NCBI GenBank assembly: GCA_030704615.1
Contig: CM060731.1
Location: forward strand, 73,078,756 to 73,142,755
DNA from: Takakia lepidozioides
Lineage: Eukaryota; Streptophyta; Takakiopsida; Takakiales; Takakiaceae
Reading direction: 5' to 3'
DNA: 64,000 nt
This document shows positions 48,588 through 59,279 of the stretch, in pieces. Numbering within the stretch: the first letter of the stretch is position 1; each line of letters opens with the position of its first letter. Both the position numbers and the translations under genes were made by a program. The notes beneath the pieces were generated by a model. It did no database searches. It was not told the DNA's origin and saw only the letters and a program-made list of their open reading frames with translations.

Positions 48588-49971
48588 TCAAAGAGAATTT
48601 GGCGGAGCCCCACGTGAGGTGTCCCGCTGCAGAAGGGTGATGACTTCTCCGTAGCCTAGTGTGGCTTGGTGAATGAATTGGTCTCTCTTACCGTCGCAAC
48701 ACATAATTACAAGATATATGTAATATTGATGCTTGCAGAGGATCCACTTCCCTCTCATGCCGAGAGCGCCCTCACGCATCGTTACAAAATCCGGACAAGT
48801 GCATTTAGGGAAATTCCCCACGGTAACCTGATATTCTTTGCCATGAAAAATTGAGCCAATAGACAGCACTGTGTAAATCCGTCCATACCCCGGGGTAGGG
48901 ACTTCGGTGATACGAGTCACCCGAGCCTGCAAAATTCTAGCCGATTCCATCTTGCATTTGTGATTTGCACCCGATTCGTCATCAGCGATTAGCGCTGTTT
49001 CTCAGCCGAGGGCAAGAAATATTCACGCACTTGCAATGCCCAACGCAAACCGACCTTCGAAATTTCAATCCAATGTCGTTGTGGATGTTCGATGTTTTTG
49101 TCATGCACCAAGGGTGTCCGTCATGTTTCTTGTCCATGCCTTGCAGAAGCCTAGCCAGTCCACTGGAAGACGTGGGAGGGTTGAGCTCAAACAAGATGTC
49201 CCCATCAAAGTTTGTTGGCACGTATTGAACCCGCTGCACACGAAGGGACTCCCAATCAACAAAACGCAGCTCGCTCTTGCACCCAGGCACCCCTGCGAGG
49301 GCTTTCAATTTCGGAATGACACTCGTTATCTCCTGCAATTCGTCATCATCCAAGATGGGAGTCTGCACTGGCGGAGGAATCTCAGAAACATCCTCCGAGG
49401 ACGAGTCTGAAAGAGTCACGAATGTAGTGGATGTGCTCACCTCTTGTTTCACATGAACTGTGCCCTTCTGCTGCACGACTGATGCTGCAGTGCCAGGGGT
49501 AACTACTGATCCTGCTGATTGTCTTCTCTCTTTTCCAAGGACACAGGATGTGCCTGGAAGGACTCTCCACTTCCTTCCACACTCGCCAACCAATGGTTTC
49601 TCCAAGTGCCCAGAATCCAAATTCCCATCCTCGTCATACACCTCTTTTTGAACAAGCAGAGAACCCAATTCCAGCGGGAACACTGTAACCAGCTCATCCT
49701 CATGAACAACTGCAAACCCATTGTCATCTGTAGTGGTAGTCAGTGGAAGACTACCTGCATTGGAATGAAATTGAGCAAGTCTATCTTGCTCCCTCGACAT
49801 GTTTTCCTCCACTGACCAAAAATTGCGATTCACAACGGAATCCCCGAACTGATAGCCCGTAATTCTCGAAAGGGGATCCACCACAAACAAACTGAGGTCA
49901 ATAAGGTTAGCACTAACCCAAAGACTGTGGGCGATGCCTGCAAAGGATGTAGGAATGTGAATGACATGCAC
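48588..49971 (-). pseudogene. SWIM zinc-finger protein with HPWC Cys/His cluster, copy B
   Basis: Minus strand, two frames that join across a one-base shift near 48980. The first (49971-48982) holds an acidic Ser-rich region (SDSSSEDVSEI), VIPKLKALAGVPGCKSELR, then a zinc-cluster candidate HDGHPWC ... FRRSVCVGHCKCVN, SCPRL. The second (48950-48588) holds a SWIM finger: FPKCTCPDF and WILCKHQYYIY, i.e. C-x-C then C-x-H. SWIM fingers occur in transposase-related and chromatin proteins and bind DNA or protein. A SUMO-interaction-like VTLSDSSSED is visible. The ATG of MSREQDRLAQFHSN (about 49797) is a possible start. Copy A at 40509-41530 is a truncated relative. Function unknown; the two copies flank the ParB-methyltransferase gene. 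Confidence 0.65.
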
Positions 49972-50170
49972 CGAACTTCGCAGACAACCACACTGAGAGA
50001 CACCAACCAGAAAAACTGTTTAGGGTGACAAGAAGCCACAAGAAGCCGTGTTGTATTTGGATGAAAAACAAACCCTAAACATGACATGAAAACCATCAAT
50101 TATGGAAAGACGACAACAACCCTAGAGAGCAGTAAACAGGAAGACCCCGAATGTAATGAGGTTGTGTTGT

Positions 50171-50856
50171 GCACCTTGTCATTGTTTTTTTCATTTGGAA
50201 TCGGCCTCATAGGGTATCTCTTTGAGCTTCAATGCACACTTACCTGGCAGCTCTAGCAGTGTGTGTCAACGCACTGTTTGAGCCCACCTTGTCATTTTTT
50301 TTCATTTGGAAATCGGCCTCATAGGGCATCTCTTTGTTGTTCAATGCACACTTACCTGGCAGCTCCAGCAGTGTGCGTCAACGCACACTATTTGAGCCCA
50401 CCTTGTCATTGTTTTTTTTCATGTGAAAATCGGCCATATAGGGCATCTCTTTGAGCTTCAATAAACACTTACGTGGTAGCTCCAGCAACGTGCGTCAATG
50501 CACACTGTTTGAGCCCACCATGTCATTATATTTTTAATCTGAAAATCGGCCACATAGGGCATCTCTTTGAGCTTCAATGCACACTTACGTGGCAGCTCAA
50601 ATAGTGTGCGTCAACGCACACTGTTTGAGCCCAACTTGTCATTGTTTTTTTCATGTGAAAATTGGCCACATAGGGCATGTATTTGAGGTTCAATGCAGAC
50701 TTACCTGGCAGCTCAAACAGTGTGCGTCAACGCAAACTGTTCCAGCCCACCATGTCATTGTTTTTTTTATATGAAAATCGGCCACATAGGGCATCTCTTT
50801 GAGCCTCAATACACACTTACGTGGCAGCTCAAACAGTGTGCGTCAACGCACACTGG
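50171..50856 (+). repeat. Six tandem ~115-bp units, each with a palindrome
   Basis: Each unit reads CCTTGTCATTGTTTTTTTC, then AATCGGCC-CATAGGGCATCTCTTTGAG, CAATGCACACTTAC-TGGCAGCTC, and a palindrome with arms AGTGTGCGT and ACGCACACT around CA, then GTTTGAGCC. Palindrome cores are at about 50262, 50374, 50490, 50607, 50722 and 50839. The array lies upstream (minus-strand sense) of SWIM copy B. Confidence 0.9.
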
Positions 50857-51092
50857 GGATGTTGGTGTAGCTGCTGGTGTCGCCGCTGCCCTTGTGCCTC
50901 TGGTGATGGAGACATAGTCAAGTGACCAATATTGTCGTCACTCCTTAATCTCCACCTCATTTCCCCGCCTAAACTCATGGTAGTCATCCATAGGCGGCCC
51001 GTCAAGTTGCTGAAACAACCCTTTCCATGTCATAAAAGGCGTAAACAGTTGTGGATTGCGCATCTACTGCAAATCACACCAACTATCAAACT
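50857..51092 (-). repeat. Inverted gag remnant, left part
   Basis: Read in reverse this matches the gag region corresponding to copy 2 positions of about 55285-55520 (Y-W-S-P-D-Y region back to D-S-W-C-D-L), at clearly lower identity than copies 1 and 2 show to each other. It is interrupted by copy 2 and resumes at 63066. Confidence 0.75.
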
Positions 51093-51540
51093 TGTCAAGT
51101 TAAATAAGCACAGTGTGAAACTAACTAGAATAAAGCTAGTTATTTGTATTTAACACTTGGATTTAGGTCAAGTGTTAAATTAGGTGTCAAGTTTAGTTTG
51201 ACACCTGAACTGTCTTATCTTCACGAGAGCGTCAGTCGCGCAGCTCATCTCTCTCGAGTTGAGCCTGCGCGACCGAGCTCCTTCATCGTTTAGAAGCTGA
51301 GTGCGCTTATGATGGGAGGATAGGTTGTTGTGGGGTGGAGTCCCCATAGCTTGGGGTGCCTCTGGCTCGACTTCTATTTTAAAGAGTGATGGTGTTGGTT
51401 TTGTGTTTCTCTTGTTATTTGAGTTTAGTTCTTTCTTATCACTCGAGAGAGATGACCTCTTACCTGTGAGTGCAAGGTAGGAGTTGAGGGTTAGCACTTG
51501 TATGATTATCTGTGTGTAAGTAGTGCTTAGTTTGAGAAGC
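51093..51540 (+). repeat. 5' LTR of copy 2
   Basis: Begins TGTCAAGTTAAATAAGCAC. Same structure as the LTR at 34608, ending near the TTTAAAAAACAAAAC stretch; the 3' border is approximate. Confidence 0.8.
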
Positions 51541-51752
51541 TTTAAAAAACAAAACAAAACAAAAATGCAGGTTTCGATCATCTCTGGTTTCTGGGTATAT
51601 AGATGGTCCATGGAGGCAGGCTGCATGTCAAGCAGGGGCAAAGAACTGGTGTCTTTCCACTGGTAAGGATAGCGTTGGTTTTGGCATAAGGCCACAGGGG
51701 CAGGACGGAGCTATACTGCGGGGAAGCAGCCTTCCTTCTGGTCAGTAAGGGC

Positions 51753-51968
51753 ATGAACAGCTCACAGTGGGTGTGGCAAGCATTGGCGAAGCCAGAGCTG
51801 GCCAGGCAAGTTCTTGATGTGAAACTGCTGAAGACCATAGGTATTGACAAGCAGCTGCTGCAGCTGATGGATGTGGCCATGCTTTGCACACACGAGGTGC
51901 CTGATAGATGCCCCTCCATGCAAGACGTGCTAAAGGTGCTCATTGGAATCCAGCACCAGCAGCGGTAA
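51753..51968 (+). pseudogene. Captured C-terminal end of an LRR receptor-like kinase
   Basis: Open frame of 71 residues with LARQVLDVKLLKTIGIDKQL, QLMDVAMLCTHEVPDRCPSM and QDVLKVL, the alpha-helical end of the kinase domain in plant LRR receptor kinases (the family pattern is D-R-P-S-M). The residue before P-S-M is Cys where Arg is typical. It ends with a stop at 51966-51968, which may be the original C-terminus. It sits in the leader between LTR and ORF1, at the position where copy 1 has a desaturase fragment. Confidence 0.75.
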
Positions 51969-52659
51969 AGTGGGTTCTCGTTTCTTCCTCTGCTCGAGCT
52001 CTTTCGAGCAAAGAAAAAGCAGTGCCTCGACATTTGAATCGAAGACCAGTGTCTTGTATCTCTCATGTCATGTTTCTTGAAACTGATTCTATTTATGTGG
52101 CGAGCTTAGTGCTTGTGAACTGCGGGCTGCGTTTCCTACGCTTTATGCAAGAATAAGCAATCAACATAGGATACGGTTTTAGAGGCGCAGCTATGTGATT
52201 CAGGAAAACAGATCTCTCTCTGTCGAATGAAGTTCCCGTGGAGGGGGTGAGCACGACAGGCTGCAAGGGGTCGGATGAGAGAGATGGCGATCATTAGCAT
52301 CAAGCTGGCTGGACATGGTGGTGTGGACACAAGTAGTGGAAGTACTTCACGGACATGGTTTTCTGCTCCACAACAGACATCCATAAAAGGAAACACAAAA
52401 GCCAGAGAGGGATTGTGCACCACGTGCACTTCAAGTGTCCTACTCCAGGTTTGCAAAAACAAGTGTTCCTGACTGTGCACCACATTCGTTGACAGTAAGT
52501 GTGCTGTTCAATCGGACCTCGTCCTTTTGGAGGTGTGCAGGATAATACAGTTAATCTCCCACATCGTTATAGTTCAGCTGAAGGTGTTCAAGAGCTGTTG
52601 AAGAAGGGGGACGAAGCTCACGTTGACTAAAATGCGCAAGGTGTTCCAGCTCTAGGGAA

Positions 52660-52932
52660 GGTTTTGATTATGACGATTTGAGAAAGAAGATTTGCAGCTG
52701 GGACATACCCGTATGTGCCTGGTTGGGTGATCTGCACAAGTCAGAGCCATTGCAAGTGAGTCCAGAAGATAGGGCTTCCAATGCTCCAGATGCAGACCTC
52801 CTTCCTCCACTTTGTCTTCCGGGAAAGTCTAACACAGATTTCACAGATGGAATTGCCTGTGAAGAAGGCGTGCCTTTGGTTGGATCGCCTTCTCTCGATG
52901 TTCCCACACCGGACCAAGGGCTAGCGGAATAG
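52660..52932 (+). other. Possible third captured exon, unrecognised
   Basis: A frame open from about 52648 to the stop at 52930 (GFDYDDLRKKICSWDIPVC, then acidic/Pro-rich sequence) looks like part of a plant exon and is absent from copy 1. No family is recognised. The rest of the leader (51970-52650, 52933-53400) shows nothing identifiable. Confidence 0.3.
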
Positions 52933-53715
52933 AGGCAGCGGCTGGGGAGGGCTGAGCAGGTAGACATTATCCTCCATCTACCCCATTCCCTTTGCAGACA
53001 TCCACCGTCGACCTGCCTTGCTTTGAGGGTGCTTGTGGATAAGCAAAATGGCAGAACCACCCCTCACTTCTCTTCCAGCAGAACCAGGAGCTAGTAGGAG
53101 CTGACGGGCATCTCTGTTGCATGGCTTTGGAGATTGATGAGCATGCAAGCTGCTCATGTGCAACCCTTTGATCAGGTCTTTGATCGGCCGAATCGGCCAA
53201 CACCCCGCACCACCTCCTTGTTCCTGCTTGCTCGCGCAGGCTTGGCCATCGCTGCCCTCGTCTGCGTCCGCCTTACCTCTCTCCCCTGAGCATACTGAGT
53301 TCGTGATTAATGTGAGGCCATTTCTTTCAGGACCAATTGGCCTTGCGGTTTATGAGTCCAAGGAATTCTTAGGGAACCTGCAGTGAAAAAAAAAACAAAA
53401 CGTGGGAACAGTTTTTAATGGCGAGAACGTTTTGGGTGTGAAAAATTAAAAGAAATTCGTTCTTTGATCTAATTTAAATTAGATAGAGCTTGTTTGGCCA
53501 TAACTTTGGCCTACCAAGGCCGTTTGACCCAAGACTTGCGCAGGGACCTATAGAAAGGGGAAATCTACCTATCTCGACCTGGTTTTTGTTTTTGGGACTC
53601 TGCTAAAAATCTATGGAATTTTTAGAGTGTGAGTGTGCAGTGAAAGATCCACAATTCTGTTTCTAGAACCTGTTCTGGTTTATATGAGAGACAAATCTGT
53701 GGATGTCCTCTTTGT

Positions 53716-54464
53716 ATGGCTGGGGGAAATGAGGACGTAATTGAAGGGCAGGTCTCTTCTCTTAGCTTGTGCACACAAGGGGACAAGATTTATGTTTCTC
53801 AAGGAACTCAGATTGATTTGAGTGGAGAGCAGTTGGACGAGTTGATTGCATACTGGGAGTCAGGCATTAGCAGTGGACAACAGTTTGCTGTAGTTGGCGT
53901 TGAGGGCCTCAATATCGCTTTGGACAGTTAGAACTCTGTTGGAGCCAACAGTTCTGCAGTTGTAAGGTGAAATACCAAAGTGGGTGAAAGCTAGGCTTGG
54001 AACACAGCCAAAGACAGCCCCGGGGACCAAGGTGTTCAGCCACAAGGCCGTGGTGTATTGGAGTAGAGGAGCAGGAGCTACACAAGTTTGTGCAATCAGA
54101 CAGCGTTGCAGCCGGACACGCTCTGCACAAGGCAACCACGAGCGGGGGTTCATTAGCAAGGACAAGTTTGTTCTGTTTGAAGGAGATGTAGTCATTCGCA
54201 ATGAGAACCAGCAACCGTCTCAAAGCTTTCGAGTTGAGAGACTATCAGACCCTACCTTTGTTTTCTTTAGTGTTCAGTGAACGGGAGATAGCAGAGTGTT
54301 GCTTTGTCTCTACCTGGCAGAAAGAGGAGGAGGGTTGGTTAGAGCGAGCTACTGTAACTTGGGACAAGGTTAGTGGCAGGTTTCTGGACATAGATATACC
54401 TCCTACACCTTACCATCATGCAGAGCGAGGCACTTTGAGAGAAGTCTGGCAGTTGATAGCATAG
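53716..54464 (+). pseudogene. Retroelement ORF1, unknown function (copy 2)
   Basis: Same N-terminus as copy 1 (MAGGNEDVIEGQ). A TAG at 53929 stands where copy 1 has CAG, and the frame shifts afterwards (53984-54280, then 54201-54464). The C-terminus missing in copy 1 is present: AECCFVSTWQKEEEGWLERA, GRFLDIDIPPTPYHH and a stop after LREVWQLIA. The intact protein would be about 250 residues. No known domain. Confidence 0.55.
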
Positions 54465-55146
54465 ATCAGGATTAGATCTTGCTTAGTCGGGCTTCTATTC
54501 TTCCCCTCCCTCTTGTTACTATTTTCATTACTTTGTACTTGTAGTTGCCAAAGCTTCTCTTGGTGGAGGCCAGTCAGTCCGGGGTTGTGGGCTGGGATAT
54601 TGTGCAGGATCCGCATTGCAGATGGATTTTGGTGTGGGGGTGTTGATGTTTTGATTTCTTGTGTTTGGATCCCCCCCAACACCTGCATGCTTGACTGTGC
54701 GCCATGTTGGTTTTGTGTGGGCGCTTGCTTTCATAGGGATTAGGCCGGATCTGATCACCGGTTAATCCTAGAGTATGCTGTCGGTGGTGAGGTTGGAGTG
54801 ATGACCAGCAAGACCACCAGTGTTTCTTCTATGGTGAGACTGGGTTGATGACCAGCCAACCATAGGAGTTCTTGCGGTGGATGCAGGTGCAGGTGCCCTG
54901 AGCCACTGGGATATGACCCTTAAACTGCAACAGGTGCCTACTCGTGTCACTATTAGAATTAGTAATAGAGCCTTATAGTGTCACGTGGGGGAGGTGCACA
55001 TTGTGAGTGTCATCACGGAGTTACCCAAGGGTTCTGAGGGGAGTACGGCTACAGGCAGTAACAGTGAGAGTGGGTTCACCAGACGAGGTGTTTGTTTCAG
55101 ACCACCTTCACCTCCACCCTCAACTAGTGCAGAGTGAGACACAGAC

Positions 55147-57468
55147 TTGGAGGCTTCATCAACAGGTGTGCAGTTTCATTCGCCATTGTTGTGGGACGAC
55201 ATGGAGGAGATGTATGGAGCTACCAAGGGGCCTCGTAGATACTCTGGAGCTGTGGGCACAATCGAGTTGGATGACTTTATCCAGGAGTTCGACAGCTGGT
55301 GTGATTTGCAGCAGATGCGCAATCCACAGCTATTCACCCCATTCATGGCATGGAAGGGTCTATTCCAGCATTTGGAAGGCCCGCCTATGGACAATTACCA
55401 CGAGTTCAGGCGAGGACATGAAGCAGAGATTGAGGAGTGGAGGATGTATTGGTCACCTGACTACGTCTCCATTACTCGACGACCAGTAGCTGCATCAGTA
55501 CCAATATCTCCCACTGCCAGCACTAGTAGTGGAACAAATAGTGCTGGTACTTCTGCAGGTGGTACCAGTTCAAAAGGTGTTACTACTCCTCCTGCCACGA
55601 CTACAACACATGTGCCTAGATTCAACCCGGTGGTGGAGTTCTTCCAGGAGTTGCGGAGGAACTACCAAGGTGTACGGACAGAGAAGCTGCGAAGTTTGCA
55701 AGACTTCCAGTGCAAATCCAGTGAGAGCCTGCGAGAGGCGTACACTCGTATGAGGCGCTTGATAAGTGTGACCCAAGGGGTTACTGAAGCTCAGGCAATC
55801 CAGTTTTGGTATGGAATTCTGGACAAGGAGCTCAAGAGAAGGGTGCGAGATGCAACCCTGTTACAAGCAGCCCAACCCACATTAGCAGATGTGTTTCTGC
55901 TGGCTGAGCGGATTGAGCTCAACATGGTGGAGCGAGTTGTTACCATTGGATTTGGCAAGGACAAGCCTGCACGAGGCGTAGCTGCCAGCCCACAGGCACA
56001 AGGGACTGCCCAACAGCGTGGTCAGGGGGGCAAGGCTTCCCAACCCAAGTTCCATGGAGCTTACAGGGGACCTCAGGTGCAGAGGCCCGTGGCATCTTTT
56101 GCAGGCCAACAGCAACCAGGGGTGATATGTTGGACATGTGGAGGACCCCATGTCAAGAGAGATTGCCCAGAGAGTGGGCAAAGGCCGGCACAAGCTCAGC
56201 CTGCACAGTTGCAGTGTTGGCATTGTGGCAAGTATGGGCATGGAGATGCCCAGTGTTATGACTTGCATCCTAAGTTGCGCCTAGGCCAGTTCCAAGGGAA
56301 CAATGGTGGCCGGGGCGAGGTGGACCAGCCAGAGAGGACGAGGTGGCCGGGCACGAGGTGCAGGCCAAGGGCAAGCTCAACATGGCCAAGGACGCGGAGG
56401 TCAGGGTAATGATCAAGGCATGGCCAACCGGCTTCAGGAGCTAGAGCAGAGGCTCGCTGCCATGGCTACAGCTCAGGCGGTACCGGCTCCCAGGCGGGAT
56501 GGTCCACCTCTTGCGCCCGAGGGAGGAGATATGGGAGGCATGGGATTCATGTGCGGAGCAGCACTACCACTAGTGCAGGTGGACTCTGCTGCAGCCGTGA
56601 CTCGAGGAGCAGCACGAGTTCCTGAGCCACGAGGTGCAGAGGTGGAATTGGATCCACAGCGTGGGGAGGCAAGCCGTCAAGCGAGGCTTCCTCAGCCATT
56701 CATATTGGCGGAGACTGTGTCGACGCCATCCATGGCACCTAGTTCTCGCCCGACTGTTACCGAGGTGGAGGTTACTATGCCATTGGGGATAGCTACACGT
56801 GCAGCACTGACACCTGCTACTAAGGCTAGTGCAGCCGGTATGTTATTGGGGGCGGCCACCTCTGTGTGTCAAGCCCCACTGTTCTCGGCAACCATGATTG
56901 CGACGCCGGGGATAAGACCAGCTCCAGTGTTCAGACTAGCAGCAACACTCTGCGAGAGTGGGGAGGTCACTTCATCTTCTGCGGAGTTAGTGGAAGGTGT
57001 AGTGGCAAAGGGATCCTCGGATTTGAGGGTGAAGACTGCCACGGCTGCGCATGGCAAGCTGCAACTGCCAGGTTGATGGAGCTGCCAGCTAGGCCTGCCT
57101 TTGAGCGCGCCATGGTGACACCTGAAGTTGTCTTGTTAGACAACCAAGATGACATTTTCACTTTGAGTGGACCGGCAGGCAAGAAGTATCGGCCACTGTG
57201 GGTCTTGTTGGACTCGGGAGCTCAGCCACTGATGTTGGGCAGAGTTGCTATCACAGGTTTGGGCCTCATGGAGGCGGATATAGAGCCTTGTCCTTTCCAG
57301 ATACAGACGTCTCTGGGAGGATCAGAGCAGGCTCGGGGCATGACACGGCATCAGTTGGCCATTAGATTGCAGCTGGATCATCCTATCGATGGCTCAGTGA
57401 TGCGAGCCAAGGCCATTGTGACAGACGCGGTCTCTTACGATGTCCTCGTTGGTGGGGCAGTGTTATAA
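55147..57468 (+). pseudogene. gag and aspartic protease, copy 2
   Basis: Gag frame 55147-56409 is open for 420 residues: capsid-like core (WDDMEEMYGATKGPRRYSG, ELDDFIQEFDSWCDL, LQDFQ..ESLREAYTRMRRL), basic linker, and knuckles CWTCGGPHVKRDC and CWHCGKYGHGDAQC. A one-base deletion relative to copy 1 near 56313 shifts into the frame 56303-57076 (Gly/Arg-rich, then Pro/Ala/Thr-rich linker). A second shift near 57060 leads to the protease frame ending at 57468, with VLLDSGAQPLML (catalytic D-S-G at 57211) and a flap-like ITGLGL. In the ancestor this was probably one continuous gag-pol frame. Confidence 0.83.
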
Positions 57469-57903
57469 CCCATGGGCTTCACCCTGGACTTTTGGGAGGA
57501 GTCAGCATCCTACAGGCCTGGATGACAGTCAGGGGATGGTCGTCGTGCACAGCTCCCTGTGATGTTCATTGGGGGTATTGCGGCTGCCCAGCGGGGCAAG
57601 ATGCCAACACTAGCCGCATTTACAGCTGCAGTTAGTTGGCCTGGAGAGTTGCTGGAAGACAATGCCCATGCAGAGGATGTGCCACCTTCAGCAGAGCAGG
57701 ATGACATGCATGATACAGCGGAGTTGTCTGCCATGGTTGCTCACACTTCATTGTGGGGTACGAGCAAGGATATGCAGCAGGCTGCTGATGGACGGGTACA
57801 ACAAGCCTGGGTAGAGGCCTTCGTACCGTCAGGAGAAGAGGAAAGTGCGGTGATTGCACCAGGACCACCTTAGTTGTCGCCATTAGACACCACACCTCTT
57901 ATG

Positions 57904-58880
57904 TGGCAGTGCCCGGATAAAGGCATATGCCTTCTGGACTTGTTTGGCGGGATCAGCACTGGATTAGCTGCAGTACTGCAGGCAGGTGTACGAGTTCAAC
58001 GTTACCTGTATGTGGAGAGGGATGAGACTGCACGACGCATCTCACTGCGCCATGTTGCTCAGTTGGTACAGCAGTACCCTGATTTGTTGCCAGTGTCTGT
58101 AGTGCGTGGATACCAACAAGCCTTGCCAGCAGACATTTCGCTGCTGGGGGCGCAGGACTTGGAGCAGGTTGGCTCCATTGATCTGGTAGTGGCAGGTTGG
58201 CCCTGCCAAGGGCATTCATCAGCCGGGCATGGCAATGGATTGCGAGACTCGAGGACGGGTGTTTTGGGAGATGGTGCGGGTTTTGCGCCACTTGCAGCTT
58301 CATCAAGCTGTATCTCCAGCATACATCTTGGAGAATGTGCCTCTGATGGGTGATTCTCGGGCCAGGGTAATAGCCAGTGTGCATCAAGTCCGGTCGTGGC
58401 TTGGGTCAGCAGTGTTGCTGGATGCAGCTGCAGTGGGGTCACGGGCTCATCGTCCACGGCTATGGTGGACTAACTTGATGCCACCCGCACTGCTCAAGCA
58501 TGCATTTGATGGGGTGCAGCGGCCAACACACCTCACAGTGGACAGCATTTTGGACACAGGGAGGCAGTCTCAACGTGTGAGACACGATGACCGTTCGCCT
58601 TTGGCAGTGGTCAACAGGGTGGGTCAACCACGAGCAGCATTACCTACACTGCTCAGCTTCCCAGGATCCCATGCTTTTCGGAATGGTGGACCTGGCCTCT
58701 TGTGGGTTAGCCAGTTGCAACAATTAGTGGAGCCCAATGCTGACGAGCGCGAGCGGGCGATGGGTTTTACCACTGGTACCACGGCGGTGCCATCTCTTTC
58801 TGAGGCATCACGTCGTCAGGTGTTGGGGCAAGCAATGGATCTCAATTGCTTGACCTGGATTATCAGCTTGGCTATGGCTA
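57904..58880 (+). pseudogene. C5-cytosine DNA methyltransferase domain inside the retroelement polyprotein
   Basis: Would transfer a methyl group from S-adenosylmethionine to cytosine C5. Motif I: LLDLFGGISTGLAAVLQAG (57931). Motif II region: YLYVERDETAR. Motif IV with the catalytic Cys: DLVVAGWPCQGHSSAG (58183-58230). Motif VI: AYILENVPLM (58321). Motif VIII: SRAHRPRLWW (58438). Motifs IX-X: ERERAMGFTTGTT and LGQAMDLNCLTW. FGGISTG in motif I resembles DNMT3-type F-D-G-I-A-T-G more than DNMT1. A one-base shift near 58262 (in a TTTT run) divides the domain between frames 57874-58353 and 58229-59116. Key residues are all present. It lies between protease and RT, an unusual place. A spacer of about 400 nt (57469-57873) after protease encodes low-complexity sequence. 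Confidence 0.85.
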
Positions 58881-59279
58881 AGCAGCGCAGAGTACGGAGT
58901 ACACTTCCCTTCATGGTCTCCCTGCCTACCGAGACGGTACAGGCAGCGAGTGGGGGCGAGCAGGTGAGGACCACGAGGTGCAGGCCGCATCCATGGCACA
59001 TGTGGGAGGTACTCGAGGCTCATAAGGAGTTGGCAGCCAAAGCGGCGGTGATGGATCAGGTTGGGGATTTTTCTCGGGTTGAGGAGGTCTCAAGGATGGA
59101 TGATGGGGCAGGGTGAGACTTGTCACTGACAGAGGAGGTATGGTCACTGCTCAAGAGGTTGCAGCATAGCAACCATGGGACGCGTCTTCTACCTCTAAGC
59201 TGCTGGACTCAAGGTTGCAGTCACGGAGGACAATTGGGAGCCTGACATTGGACCCATTGTCGCTGGAGGAGAGAGACGA

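Noticed and set aside
50171-50856. CRISPR-like array of palindromic repeats
   Set aside because: The whole 115-bp unit is repeated, including the parts between palindromes; there are no variable spacers and no cas genes, and the genome is a plant one.
57953-58457. Minus-strand frames of 130-145 residues over the methyltransferase
   Set aside because: They oppose a region with clear methyltransferase motifs on the plus strand.
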